Positions 41,818-53,594 of a stretch of DNA of 64,000 nucleotides are shown piece by piece. This DNA is from Apodemus sylvaticus. Its lineage: Eukaryota; Chordata; Mammalia; Rodentia; Muridae. Position 1 is the stretch's first letter. The number at the start of each line of letters is the position of its first letter. The DNA lies in contig NC_067473.1 of assembly GCF_947179515.1 (NCBI RefSeq), positions 131,314,301 to 131,378,300 of the forward strand, written 5' to 3'. Under the pieces are notes generated by a model. The model did not search any database and was not told the origin of the DNA. It was given only the letters and a program-made list of their open reading frames with translations. The position numbers were made by a program, and so were the translations under genes.

Positions 41818-42165
41818 TGTGGTGGTTTGAATAGATACAGCCACCATAGACTAGAGAGTTTGAATGCTTGGCACATAGGGAGTGGCACTATTAGGAGGTG
41901 TGGCCTCGATGGAGGAAGTGTGTTACTGTGGGAACAGGCTTTGAGGTCTCCTAAGCTCAAACTACACAATCCCCTTCAGCGGGCCTTCAGATCAAGATGC
42001 AGACCTCTCAGCTCCTCCAGCGCCATGTCTGCCTGCCGTGCTCCCCAACATGATGATAATGAACTAAAGCTCTGGAACTATAAGCCAGCGCCCCTCCCCA
42101 ATTAAATGCTTTCTTTTATAAGAGTTACTCTGGTCCCTTTGCAGCAATAAAACCCTAACTATAAG
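41818..42165 (+). mobile_element. Rodent MaLR/ERVL-type LTR (right arm of an inverted pair)
   Basis: 'tgtggtggtttgaatagata', 'gggagtggcactattaggag', 'ttctttt-ataagagtt' spacing and 'aataaaaccctaactat' are all present. It has the same family as 41416-41756, in opposite orientation, with 61 bp between the two. The usual 'aagaca' terminus is altered. Confidence 0.88.
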
Positions 42166-42262
42166 TAAGCCTTTTTCAGAGCCTCAGTATTGTTTATGAA
42201 GTGGAACTGTTCCCAAGACTTTAGCAAGCAGCAGAGAAAATCACAAATGTCAAAAAGCTTGG

Positions 42263-42268
<6 letters not shown>

Positions 42269-42313
<45 letters not shown>
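42269..42313 (+). repeat. (TG)n microsatellite
   Basis: About 45 bp of uninterrupted TG. Confidence 0.97.
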
Positions 42314-42316
<3 letters not shown>

Positions 42317-42372
42317 ATTCCAACAGGCCCTCCTCCTAAAGCCTATACATGTCTATGGTTGTTACCAGCTTT

Positions 42373-42394
42373 GGGGGGAGGGGGAGGGGAGGGG
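42373..42394 (+). other. G-quadruplex motif
   Basis: Four G-runs (6, 5, 4 and 4 G) are separated by single A loops. Confidence 0.85.
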
Positions 42395-42514
42395 TCATGC
42401 AAACAAACCTATGGTTTTAGGAGAAGAGCCTCCAGGGCTATGAGTAACACAGAGAAGGAAGAAACACAGTCAGCTGAACTGAGTAACTAGAAGAGATGAG
42501 AAAGCATGTCTTGG

Positions 42515-42900
42515 CAGGGAATGCAGGGCGCCCGGAGCCATAATTGACTCGGTCACAACACACTCAGACCCTGGCTCCAGCCAGCAGGGCGCATGGAAGC
42601 CACGTTCTGTCTTTCTGGACAGGCAATGTTCTGACTGCCTCAGCCTTCCTAATTGTGTTGTATTCACAAATATATTTGTTTGGAACAAGCAAATGTATCG
42701 CAGGCAGGAAACAGATCGACTCCAAGAATTTATTTTGCTTTTTGGCACCGAGGCATGGAGTTTAGCATTTATTATGCGCCCGTGTAAAATGGTATCAGAG
42801 CGCGCTGGCCTGAGTTAGCTTTTTAATTATATTTATTTTTTCAGCTGCATTTCAGATCATGAACGAACTTGCTGGTACTCAATAAACCTTGTTGGGTGAA
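42515..42900. promoter_or_regulatory. Candidate conserved noncoding element
   Basis: Repeat-free, AT-rich and texturally distinct. It contains 'gagccataattgactcggtc', 'cacaaatatatttgtttgga', 'aatttattttgctttttggc' and 'gctttttaattatatttatt', i.e. many homeodomain TAAT cores and a forkhead-like TATTTGTTT. It retains CpG in 'cagagcgcgctggcc'. Mirror frames of 73 and 92 codons lack domains. Function is inferred from texture only. Confidence 0.5.
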
Positions 42901-43208
42901 ACCTACCTCCCTGAAATCCCACTGTCAGGATTAAATGTTCTGAGACAGCAGACAAACCTGTGATGGGGCTGTGGGCTATTATCCCTATTGGATGAGAAAT
43001 GGGGTTAAGTCAGTCAAATCCCTGGTCTGAGGCCAGAAAAGTCTGCAGAAACCAAATAGATTCACTAGCTTGAAATTGAAACCAGATTTAAGTGGAGAGA
43101 AGGGACGGATGGAAGGCACGTAGGACAAAATCACTGGGAGTCACCAAGACCTACTTTGACATAAGCTTCTCACTACCCTAGTGTCTGGCAGCCATATTGA
43201 AGTGTAGT
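42901..43208. other. Unassigned DNA
   Basis: About 0.3 kb, no feature recognised. Confidence 0.4.
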
Positions 43209-43212
43209 CTTT

Positions 43213-43295
<83 letters not shown>
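43209..43295 (+). repeat. (CTTT)n then poly(T)
   Basis: About 60 bp of pure CTTT is followed by about 28 T. This is the expanded tail of the adjacent antisense B1. Confidence 0.97.
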
Positions 43296-43433
43296 GGTTT
43301 TTGGAGTCAGGGTTTCTCTGTGTAGCTGTCCTAGAACTTACTCTGTAGACTAGGCTGGCCTCAAATTCAGAAACCCACCTACCTCTGCCTCCCAAGTACT
43401 GAGATTAAAGGCATGCACCACCACTGCCTGGCT
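43296..43433 (-). mobile_element. B1 SINE, antisense
   Basis: 'gtcagggtttctctgtgtag', 'gactaggctggcctcaaatt' and 'ggcatgcaccaccactgcct' give a near-complete reverse-complement B1. Confidence 0.95.
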
Positions 43434-43499
43434 AACCCTTCTCTTTCATTGTACAGGCACAACCACATAGTCCTAGAGAGGCCAATCAGAGTCCCTGTA

Positions 43500-43800
43500 G
43501 GGGACCCTTTTATGATTCACATGTAAAATGTCTTCCATAGCTTCCTGTGCTTGAACACTTGGTCTCCAGTGTATGGTGGCTGTTTGGGGAGGTTGCAGAG
43601 CCTTTGAGACTGTGGTCTAGCTAGAGGGAATGGAACTCTGATGGTGGGCCTTGAAGCTGACATCCAATTCCTGGTCTAATCTGCCAAGGTCATCACCACA
43701 AGCCAATCTTCTTCACCTATCTGGATGCCATTTCTTCCCTCCCATCATGGACTTGGCTTCCCTTGGATAGTCTGTTGCAGCAATAAGCAGTTAAGCAGGC
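43500..43800 (+). mobile_element. MaLR-type LTR, diverged
   Basis: 'tgtgcttgaacacttggtct', 'ggtggctgtttggggaggtt' and 'gtctgttgcagcaataagca' match the rodent MaLR LTR order. Termini are eroded. Confidence 0.65.
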
Positions 43801-43904
43801 CTCTAGAGACTAAGAAGCAAACAGACCTGCAGCATGGCAGGATCTGTGCCTAGAGACCAGAGAGCAGTGTACGCCATGTGAACGGAGAGAAAGCAAAAAC
43901 CCAA

Positions 43905-44115
43905 GGGAAAGGATGGGGACTCAGCTCAGTGCCTGCCTGCCTCGCATGCTCAAAGCCCTGCGTTCTGTCCCTGTGACTACATGACTCAGGTGTAGTGGCA
44001 CCTGCCTTGATCCCAGAGCTCAGGAGATAGAGGCAGGAGAATCAGAAGATCAAGGTGACCCTTGGCTACGTATTGAGTTTGTGGACAGAAGATCCTGTCA
44101 CAAACAAACAATTTA
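43905..44115 (+). mobile_element. B4 SINE
   Basis: The head 'ggatggggactcagctcagt' and 'gcctcgcatgctcaaagccc' is followed by the B1 part 'tcaggtgtagtggcacctgc' and a CAAACAAACAA tail. Confidence 0.85.
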
Positions 44116-46227
44116 AAAGAAAACAAACAAAACAAAAACAACCTTTTTCTTATACATAACAAAGATATATAGCACAAGGAAGAACACCGCGTCTCTGAGC
44201 AGCGTATCAGACATATCTGAGCAGAGATTGTAGGAAGATCCTTCCAGAATGGTCTCAGCTTCTGGCACCCCTTATTACAGTCACCAAGGGCACTCTGCCC
44301 CCTTAGACTAAATCCCCCCTCGTGTTCTTCTGGCTTACACTGTTCTCGCATTTACAGCCATACAAGGGAGAACTATGCAGCCCAGAGAGCAGTGTTGTGG
44401 GAGAATGTTTATCAACACAGAAAAATGCACACCAAGAGCACTGTTGAGTCAAGGGCAGAGGCCAGAGGAGCCTCGGGCTGGAGGGCAGATGCTGTGGTTA
44501 AGGAGAGGGACCACCTGCTCAGGGACTCCGAGCAGCTAGGAGAGAGGGTCCCTGGCTTGACGTTGCTTTCAGAAGCCTCCTGAGCAAGATGCTCTAAAAG
44601 CCCACTTCTACCCTCTCTTCAACAGACGCTTTCCCAGCCCTGGCTGCAGGACGGTATCAGTAGCCTCTTGAGCAAGGTCACTGCCCCTCCTTGTCAAGGT
44701 CTATAGTCTGATTACAAAAGATTAGGCCAGCTGTCGCCTTGGTGGACCAGAGTGGAATAGATCTCACAGTTGAGGTCAAGTGTGTACACAGGACAAGGTT
44801 CAAAGCCTTAGATCTACTTAGATCTGCTGATCAGAAATCTTATGAGAGGTACCCAGCCCTGCTCCAGGTTTCTGGAGAGAGGACCCCAAATCCATGTTCT
44901 AACAAACCTTCTAAGTAATGCCAATGCACCTTCAAATTCAAGAACCGCAGAAAAATATAATGCCCCCAGACCCCCCTACACTTCCAAAATCTCAAGAACT
45001 CCCAGGTTTCCCTGTTCTAAACATTGCATTAAAAAAGAAAACAAATCCAGACACACATGTAGACAAGCCAATGATTGTAACTAGCAGTTATCTATCATTC
45101 CACATGTTAGTTTAAATGCTCACTAACCCCTTGAGATAGGCTCAGCTAGCCAGGTCCCAAGCATCCTGCCACCTGGCAGGTGTTCTGTCACATCTCCAGG
45201 TCCAGACGCAGCTCCACATCTAGATGTTGTGGCTCTCCTACACACTCATAAACAAAGACAAAGGAGCAGGTGTCGGGGTGTGTCCAGCCCGGCCCCTGAA
45301 AGAAACAGAGCTCCAAAGGTAAAAGGAGTGCCATCTGGACAGAGGTGTGCCTAACCCACCCCAGCAGCTCTCCTGGGCCAGGCCTCCCATCACCCATCTG
45401 TCAAAGGAGCAAGTGGCCCCTAGTGACAGTCACCGACAGTCACCGTGTAGTTCCAGCTCAGGTTGCTGAAAACTCAGCCCTTCCTAGTTGGGTTAGTGAA
45501 AAGGGCCACCTGAGCCCCCACACAGGCCATCCCCTGGCCTGGCTCCACTGCACAAGAAGCCCTGGAGCTGCTCATGACCCAGGTCACCTGGCTGCCATCC
45601 CCTCATCCCCTGCCACGACCCTGGTCCACTCTGTGGGACAGATGCCTATTTATGACTAAAGCCTATACCTCTAACTCAGGACTGAACGTGGTTTAGACTG
45701 TTGTCTTGTCTACTTCTTTTTTCCCCACTGTTCCATGGGACATCTGCTTTTGTCCTGTGATGAGCATCTTTGAGTGGAGATGGCATCAGAGGGGTTCCTT
45801 CCCTAGGGAGAAGCGGCTTGCCGTTCTTTGTCCCACTCCAGTCTCTTTGGTACCACTAAGCCCTGCATCCCACGATGCAGCAAGTGGGCTCAGAACTCTC
45901 AGTCACTGCTTCTTTGGTATGTAGTCTTGGAAACCCAGAGAAGCAAGGTCCCCATTCTGGGGTCTCAGCAAAGAAAGCCCCCAATGCTTCCCTGGCTCTG
46001 ATCGCCATGAGGAACCTTCTAATTCTGGAAGATTAGAACTTACTGAGCGATCTGGCTTCTTTCAGACTACAGCCTATTCATTTCCTAAAGTGACCAGTCT
46101 GCTGGGAAGTAGGCCAGGAGGGACCTTTGAAGTTCTCAGCAACAAAAGGGAGAGAAGAGAAAGCACACCAGAGCCTCTGGGGACCAGGAAGAAGAGATGA
46201 GTTTGTGTTGTTCTTAAGAAAAAAGAT
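44116..46227. other. Unassigned, mostly single-copy DNA
   Basis: About 2.1 kb, one of the longest repeat-poor stretches. The largest frames are 121 codons (43986-44351 minus, starting in a SINE) and 104 codons (45345-45659 plus), with no domain. No exon could be supported. Confidence 0.5.
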
Positions 46228-46375
46228 TGGGCCGGGCAGTGGGGACTCACGCCTTTAATCCCAGCACTTGGGAGGAAGAGGCGGTTGGATTTCTGTAAGT
46301 TCAAGGTCAGCCTGGTCTACAGAGCAAGTTACAGAACAGTCAGGACCACACAGAGTACCTTTGTCACAAACAAAT
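46228..46375 (+). mobile_element. B1 SINE
   Basis: 'ggccgggcagtggggactca', 'cgcctttaatcccagcactt', 'caaggtcagcctggtctaca' and 'tttgtcacaaacaaa' give a near-complete B1. The 156-codon frame at 46285-46755 starts inside it. Confidence 0.95.
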
Positions 46376-47599
46376 GGAGAAGCAAAACAAGTCCTCCTGG
46401 AAAGACTGGATTGAATCTTGAGAATCTGAAGTGCGAACAGCTATCTATCACCTCTCTGCAGCCCACAGAAGACATCGCCAATCCACTACAGCCCTTGATC
46501 CTCCGCACCCAGATGAGACTTCCATGCAACGCTAAGCAAGCTTCTCTCCAATTCCAAGTCCAGCTAGAGGAGAAAGTCCTTTGTTCTCCCTCAGGGGATC
46601 AAGGAAGGACCTTCTGGGTACAGTGGCTGAGAGATGTCATAGCTACAGGAGCTGCACTTATTCCCTTGGACTGCTGGAAAGTTGCTCCAGGCATTGGGAA
46701 TTTCTCAACAGGGTGTGTCCCTTCCTCCTGCCAGAGCACAGAGCAAGGAGGTTAGAAGTCACCCCTCAGCAGACTTTTGAGTCTTAGGTCCCTTGCTTTA
46801 ACTCAAAGCATCTGGAAAGGACAAATGACAAAACAAATCACAGCGGGACTACTGCGCTTGAAGTCACTGCCCCACCCAACCCATGCAGAAAGTCTGATGG
46901 AGAACTCTGAATCAGAGAAGGAAATCTCAATGCTTTACAGACAGGACAATGGCGGCCCAGTGGGGACTTGACCGTCTGAAATTCACACCTCAGACAAGTA
47001 CAAGAGACAAGGACTCTGTTTCAGAACTGAGTAGCCCTTATGCCCTCATATGACACCCCTCCTGCTCTTCACGGGCAACGAGCGCCCCAGCTTGGCTTCC
47101 AAAGATCCCAGGAACTTACTGAGCCATCTGACTTCCCCGGGTCTCCATGGAACCCAGACGTCCCCCTCTTTCTCCTCCCAGCTCCCAGCAGCCTGTGCAG
47201 TTGCTCACCGTGGAGCTGCCTCTTCTTTCTTCCCAACTTTCTTGATGGCTTTCTTCCCCATCTCCCTTGCCAGGTCCCCCTGGCAGGCCCCAGCCAGCCT
47301 GCCCTTGCCCTCCAGCTGTCCTTACGCTTGCCTCCAAGGCTTCTCTTCCCCTCACTCAGTCACTAATGATGATGGTCTGAAGCATAAGCCAAAGCTCAAG
47401 CCCAGTGGCTCTTAACTGCTCAGAGGCGGCCCAGGGATTCCCTGTAACAGCCAACCTCCTGGAATAACTCATCAGACCCTTGTAACCTGATCCGCTTGTC
47501 TCCCCCACCCCCCACCTCAGCTCTTAGGGATTCCCTAGACTCCTACCAGAAGAATGGCCGTGTGTCCACAGTGTACATAAGTGTGCAGGGGTCTCGATC
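46376..47599. other. Unassigned, pyrimidine-rich single-copy DNA
   Basis: About 1.2 kb. Overlapping frames of 108 and 121 codons (47040-47415) are in different phases and low in complexity, and no domain is seen. Confidence 0.45.
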
Positions 47600-47685
47600 C
47601 TTCTGTCTCTATGCCTTTGTACAATAAGTTACCTCTTCCTGGACCATTTGTTCTCCCTTCTCCATCCAGATAGCTTCACCCCCAC
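47600..47685 (+). mobile_element. Possible L2 remnant
   Basis: 'tctatgcctttgtacaataa' then 'cttcctggaccatttgttct' and 'cccttctccatccag' parallel the L2 phrase order 'ctttgcacatgctgttccc' and 'tgcctggaatgctctt'. Confidence 0.5.
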
Positions 47686-47951
47686 CCCCCAGCCCCGTGT
47701 TGCAGGGCTCCATTTCCTCTCCTCCTCCCCTCACCCCTGCCCCTTCCTAGCCCCAACAGTCTGCATGGCAGGGCCCTCCTCTGGGCTCTGGCACCCTGCC
47801 CACCCTTTCCTACTCTTTACCACAAAGGGCCTTTGCTTCAGTAAACGAGGTCTCCCCTGCTGCATTCAAGAGCTCCGATTGTCAGTAAACAACTGAAAAG
47901 GAAGGAAAGGGGAGATGGGATGGAGGGGAGATGGGGCAGAGGAGGAGGAGG

Positions 47952-48015
47952 GGACATGGGGAGGAGGGGACATGGGGAGGAGGGGACATGGGGAGGAGGG
48001 GACATGGAGAGGAGG
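47952..48015 (+). repeat. 16-bp minisatellite, four copies
   Basis: The unit gacatggggaggaggg starts at 47952, 47968, 47984 and 48000. The first three are identical and the fourth carries one change. The flanks are also G/A-rich. Confidence 0.95.
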
Positions 48016-48084
48016 ACAGGTGGGAGGACTACCCCTGCTCATCCTTGACCCTATGTCATTATTACTGCAGCAGGTAGTTGGTCT

Positions 48085-48420
48085 CCTGTCACTTTCCTGT
48101 CACTGTGACAAAACACCTAACAGAAGTAACTAAAGAGAAGGATCGTTTATTTGAACTCATGGTTTAAGCGTGTATACAGTCCACGATGGAGGGGAGGCAT
48201 GGTACTGTTCATGATGGTGGAAGCTCTAGGCAGGACTCCTCATATCTCAGCTAACCAGGATCCAGGGAGAGCTTGGGTTGAACATAGGATATGGCACCCC
48301 AGGCTGGCACCCTACGCCAACTTCCGCAACCAGCTCTGCTCCCTACAGGTTCCACAACCTTTGGAAATGGTACCACCGGCTGCAGAGCACATGACTATGC
48401 CTGTGGAGGACATAGCACTT
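48085..48420 (-). mobile_element. Diverged rodent LTR-like repeat, antisense
   Basis: 'cactgtgacaaaacacctaa', 'aaggatcgtttatttgaact' and 'ttcatgatggtggaagctct' follow the layout of the antisense rodent LTRs elsewhere in the window, at low identity. Ends are not defined. Confidence 0.4.
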
Positions 48421-48754
48421 GTAAGCCGCAGCACCTCCGTCTACTCACACAGCTGATTGTTCTCTATAGAGCAGAGGTTAGACCAAGCAGACAGAAAGAC
48501 TCTGAGCAAGCCTATGCTAACTGAGCTGCAGCGAAAGTGGACAAGGCCCAGAACTACGTGCTTTATCCTCGGACCTGGATCCCTGTGTATCCCAGAGGCA
48601 TGGCCATCAGTCCAGCACATTGTCTGTCTACAAGCTTGGTCTCTAGTAACTCCAATTCAGTTCAATTCCCCAAACTCAGTACTACTCTTAAAGGGTTCAT
48701 GACCCCTCTGTAATCTGCGGCTGTAGGTTATTCATGGGTCCATCTAAACAGACC
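48421..48754. other. Unassigned DNA
   Basis: About 0.33 kb, no feature recognised. Confidence 0.35.
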
Positions 48755-48975
48755 ACAATGGGAATGTAGCTCAATGGACAGCATTCTTGCCTGGCATGAA
48801 CAAAGTTCTGGGTTCAATCCCCAGGGCTGCATAAAGGGAGATTAGTGGCACACTTCTTTAAATCCAGACCTTAGAAGGTGGAGGTATGAAGATCAGGAGT
48901 TCAACGTCATCCTTGGCTATATAGCGAGTTTGTGGTCAGCCTGGGCTACATGAAACTGGCTCAAAAACTAACAGA
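48755..48975 (+). mobile_element. B4 SINE
   Basis: The head 'gggaatgtagctcaatggac' and 'gggttcaatccccagggctg' is followed by 'tggcacacttctttaaatcc' and 'ttggctatatagcgagtttg'. Confidence 0.85.
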
Positions 48976-49939
48976 GGAGCAAAAAACAAGAACAAAACAA
49001 TAACAACAAAACCATAATATTTCCTAGGTACCAGAGCATTGTCTTCCAGCAGCATCCTTAGAACTTGCCAAGGTTAACAGATACCAAGTGGGTAGATGGA
49101 AGTGGGTATGGAAGAAGGGAAGAGGACAGAACAGGGGACAGCAGAAGGGGTCAGAGGAAGGTAGGACTGATCCCAACTGGGAAAGCACATAAACAGAGAT
49201 GGAATCATGGCTTAAAGCTGAAGCTGATGCCTTGCTGGCCGTGGTCCCTGGCCCGAGTTCTGGGCCTCAGCTCAGCTGCTGTTCCCAGCCCATGTGACGC
49301 ACTGGCTGAGCAGGCTTAGCTGTGCCAGCAACTATGACCAGACTTGCCCACGCTGCAGGGCAGATCTGAGCTGGGCCATGTGGCCTGTTATACCCTACTA
49401 CAGCCCTTCCTCCACCCCCAAATCTGGAACAGAGATAGCTCCTAACAAAGCCATGGGAGAGACTGGGGGAGGGGGGGAAGGTCCTTCTCTACCATGAAGC
49501 CCTTCCCATTTGTTCTACTTCATTCCTCTTCCCAGCCCCCACCCCACAACTTCCAGTCCTCATAGGATCAAGGAGTGATGCATGACTGCATATGACATCA
49601 GGGAAGCCCAAGTTCAAATCCATCTGCCACCAAGCTGAGTGACTCAGTTCTCTGCGTAGTCAGATTTTTCTCCGGAGAACCCAGCACCACCCATCAAAGT
49701 ATCTGGTATCCACAGGTGTTAGCTGGTGTCGGGATTCCCAGCACTGCCTGCCACTTAGGGTTCCACAAACACCAGTGCCACTGTTGTCCTTGCCATGTTG
49801 TTGTCTCAGTCCAGAATGGGACCATGTAAGGAACACAGAGGATCCTGCACGGTGTACTTCCAAGAACCTAGGTCAAACCAGGTGCAGTTGGAAGAACTTA
49901 CTACATTTGAATGAAAGGGTTTCACATCTGAGAAAGAAA
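48976..49939. other. Unassigned, apparently single-copy DNA
   Basis: About 1 kb, no feature recognised. Confidence 0.45.
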
Positions 49940-50002
49940 AGGCTCAGAGAGACCAAGAAAGTTACAGGTCACACAGCAAATTGGAGGCCAAAAAGTGCCT
50001 CC
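49940..50002 (-). mobile_element. MIR remnant, antisense
   Basis: 'ggctcagagagaccaagaaa' and 'gttacaggtcacacagcaaa' match the MIR core in reverse complement ('gcacagagaggttaagtaac', 'aaggtcacacagctag'). Confidence 0.65.
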
Positions 50003-50389
50003 CTCACACTCTTCTGGGGAAGCCAGCTGAAGAACAGCTATAGGAACTCTAGGCTAAGGCCCACACTGCCTTGTCACAGACAGTAACAACTAGTCCATAG
50101 GGCCTCCCAAACCTTGATGAGTATAACTGATGAGCTAAGATGCTCAGAATATTTTATTGTAATTAATTTAAAATGAACCTGAAATACTGCTTGATGCTAC
50201 CATGAAAATTTTTATGCCACTCTGGGATGACTTCGACACTTTTTAAAAAATTATTTCAACTTTATGAGACCTAAACACAGATCCAATATTGCCAAGAAGA
50301 GTGTACAAGATGAGATTTTCAGTCAAAGTATAGGACACCCGTTAAATTTGGAAGTTCGGTATGTGATGAAGAATGTAATCTTGCTTAAA
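50003..50389. other. Unassigned AT-rich DNA
   Basis: About 0.39 kb with 'gtaattaatttaaaatgaac' near 50159. No repeat or gene recognised. Confidence 0.4.
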
Positions 50390-50665
50390 ACTGGGCTGGC
50401 GAGATGGCTCTGTAAGGATACTTGCTGTGTAAGAGCAAGGACCCAAGTTCAAATCCCCGGCATCCACATAAAGAGCTGGGCATAGATGGGTTTTTCTGTA
50501 GCCCCAGAATCTGAGATGGGCAGATCCCAAGAACTAATGGGCCACTGGAGAACTTCAGTTCAGTGACAGTCCCTGCCTCAAAGAAAAAAAGGCAGGATGT
50601 AATACTCACTGTCCTCCTCTGTCTCCACATGGTGGACACACACACACACCTACGCATATTAATAG
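50390..50665 (+). mobile_element. B4A SINE
   Basis: 'gggctggcgagatggctctg', 'gttcaaatccccggcatcca', 'gagctgggcatagatgggtt' and 'cagtgacagtccctgcctca' give the tRNA plus B1 composite, ending in a short CA run. Confidence 0.88.
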
Positions 50666-50729
50666 TATATTGAAAGATCATATTGAGATATACTGTGTTA
50701 AATAGCGTGTTATTAAAAGCTCACCCATT

Positions 50730-51155
<426 letters not shown>

Positions 51156-51717
51156 TCTCCTGTTTCTGATGTTTTCACTAGAAAAACTATTCTGTTCTGG
51201 TACCCAATGCATTTTTCTTCAGACAGGGCATGGCTCAGAGGGCAAAGGAGGCAGGGGGGAGGTGACTGGCTGGGCTTTGCCCCTTATTGCTACAGGACAT
51301 AGGGGCAAGGATTCTGTCTCCTTGGGAGGCAGTGGCCTGGCTCTGCCCTCTGACACTTCCTGAGCCAGGCAGGGAGGCAGCCCAGGATTAGTGCTAATTC
51401 TTTCCCCAGAGGCCTCGGAGGAGGTTAAGTGCCTGTGGAGCCTCCGCAGCTGCCCAATTAAGCCTGAGGAGAGGAGGAGGACAGAGCAGGCGGCTGCAGA
51501 AACAAGCTGGGATCTGGGAAAGACAGGAAGGAAGCAGGCTGGACCTCTTATCTGAGAACTTTTTGAGAGGAAGTTGCTAGCCAAATGGGGGTGTCCTCAT
51601 GCCCTCTCCAAGCCCACTCAAGAGCTGTGAGGGCTCCTCCTGTCCAGTTCTCAGCTCTGGCCCCTCTCTTGCTGGCTCTGGGATGACACAGTCAAGGACA
51701 TTAAAGCTGGCATTGAC
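51156..51717. other. Unassigned single-copy DNA with a regulatory-looking core
   Basis: The section 51380-51470 carries 'ccaggattagtgctaattct', 'gaggaggttaagtgcctgtg' and 'gcagctgcccaattaagcct', which combines GGATTA and TAATT homeodomain cores with an E-box CAGCTG. No exon was recognised. Confidence 0.45.
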
Positions 51718-51800
51718 CATGCTGGTGAGCCTCATAACCACCCAGGAAGGGGGACCATCTAACTCTCCCACTGCACAGATGGGAAGACAGAAGCAAAGAA
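51718..51800 (-). mobile_element. Possible MIR remnant, antisense
   Basis: 'gtgagcctcataaccaccca' and 'cccactgcacagatgggaag' parallel the MIR reverse complement ('atcctcacaacaac', 'cccattttacagatgag'). Confidence 0.5.
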
Positions 51801-53029
51801 AATACAACTGGGCACGAAGGAGATGACAAGCAGCTCCTAGGACTGTTCTGGCAGGAGAGGGGACATTTTGATGCCAAGCTCATGCCCCTCCTTTTGGCTA
51901 TCAGACTACTGAAACAGTGGCCTCCAAGGAATTGCAACTTCCCCCCCTAACCTCATGCTGGAAGGAGGAAAAGGCTGGGCCTGCCGCCAGCCAGAGGGGG
52001 GTGCCTGTGATTTCTGACAGCTTGTCAGACCACCTTACAGGGGACACCAGAACCCAGGCAAGGATGGATCGATGTATATTGCAGTGGGGGGCGGGGGGAT
52101 ACCACCACTGTGACCAGGACTGCTCAGCCACACAAACCTCTCTTGATTTAAACCTCATGTCAGAACCCTGAAGAAGATGGAAGTGCTGAATAACCAGACC
52201 TCTTTGTTTCTCTTCTTGGTGTGACTACAGTTGGGGGGGGGGAGTAGCGGGGGCAGGGGAACCCTTCTTTTTCTGCTTTCTCTATTGCTTATTTAATTGG
52301 CCTATTGAAGACAGTGGCCAGCCTAGCTTCTAAGAGCTCCAGGGCTCAGGCTCAGACCCTAACCACTCCAGTAACCTTTCTAGCCCAGGAAGCTCTTGCT
52401 TCATGTCGTGATGCCCTGCAGGGCTGTTGCTTGATTTCCCCACACACCTGTGGATGAGAATGAGGATGGAACCCGGAAGCCGTGTGGTAACCCGGGAGGA
52501 AGAGCTCTGGAAGCATCTGGAGCAACTTCACTCAAGTCACGAGTTCTCTCTTCCAGTCACTGGATTGCACCCTGGGTGCTAATTGAAGACCTTCGGTATG
52601 TAGCCAGAAGGTCCGAAAGAGCAAGACCCAGGAGAGCCCTGCTCTTGCGCAAGGTCCGGCTCATGAATTAAAGGGAAAACCACGCATGCTCACACAAGTG
52701 CACAATTATCTCAGGAATGGCAAGGTCAGTGAAGACGATGGCTGCAAGTTCCAGAATAGTCTGGGCTAGGTAGTAAATCCCAGGTTAATAACTCCTAGGC
52801 GTGAGACCCAGCCCCTCCCTGCAAAAAGACAGAGCTAAAGCTGAGAAGCAGTGAGAAGGCCTAGCGAGATGCTGAGGGGGCAACCCAGGTAGAGATGTGT
52901 CGCAGACCTGTGGAGTGGAAGCACTCTGCAAAGGCTTCTGTGAGAGAAGCACGCTCAGTGTTGCCAAGGAAGCCCACACGAAAGCCCCCCCCCCCCCCAG
53001 GAAGAAGCACTAACAGTTCCAGCAGCATT
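51801..53029. other. Unassigned single-copy DNA with poly(G) and poly(C) runs
   Basis: About 1.2 kb. G-runs lie at 52085-52099 and 52233-52259, and a C14-type run lies near 52986-52999. Short frames lack domains. Confidence 0.45.
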
Positions 53030-53390
53030 ATCCATGACAATCCCACAGTAGAATCAAAGCAAAAGACCCTACCCATGAACAGATAAATAAACTAGTATGT
53101 CCATACAACAGAATATTATCTTGAAATATCAAAGAAGCAGTCACACACAGAAGACCACAGCTTGCAGGTGTACAGATGCCCAGCACAGCAAGTCCATAGA
53201 AACAGGCAGTAGCTTGGCGCTTGCCTAGTACAGGGGTGCTGGTGGTGACTGCAGATGGTGACTGGGATCTCTTGAAGGACAAAGAAGATCTCTGATGGGA
53301 TGGTAATAATCACCGCACAGGTCCACCCAGATGCTAAAATCACTCCACTGTAGGCTTCAAATAGGAAGACTTAAGATAAATGAAGTATAT
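53030..53390 (+). mobile_element. Ancient L1M LINE 3' UTR remnant
   Basis: 'gtccatacaacagaatatta', 'gtccatagaaacaggcagta', 'gcttggcgcttgcctagtac' and 'ggtggtgactgcagatggtg' follow the order of the L1M 3' UTR. It is heavily mutated and is the same class as 23840-24332. Confidence 0.7.
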
Positions 53391-53594
53391 CTCACTAAGG
53401 CTGGGAGAAACAGAAAAGAGACCACGGGGCTGTAGCAGAGGCAGCAGCAAACAGGAAAAGCAGATGAGAGGCCATGTTCTTGTGGTTGGAGAACTTTGGG
53501 GTTTTGTCTACAGGAGGCACGGGGACTCTGAGGCTGGAATTTGGAGCTCCCGCCTACAGGTTTTAAAGCTCCCTTGTGTGCAAGCAGGAGAGTG

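Noticed and set aside
46285..46755. 156-codon plus-strand frame
   Set aside because: It starts within a B1 SINE and continues into unique DNA without domain evidence.
47952..48015. CRISPR-like array
   Set aside because: The 16-bp units are directly adjacent with no spacers, and the DNA is mammalian. It is a minisatellite.
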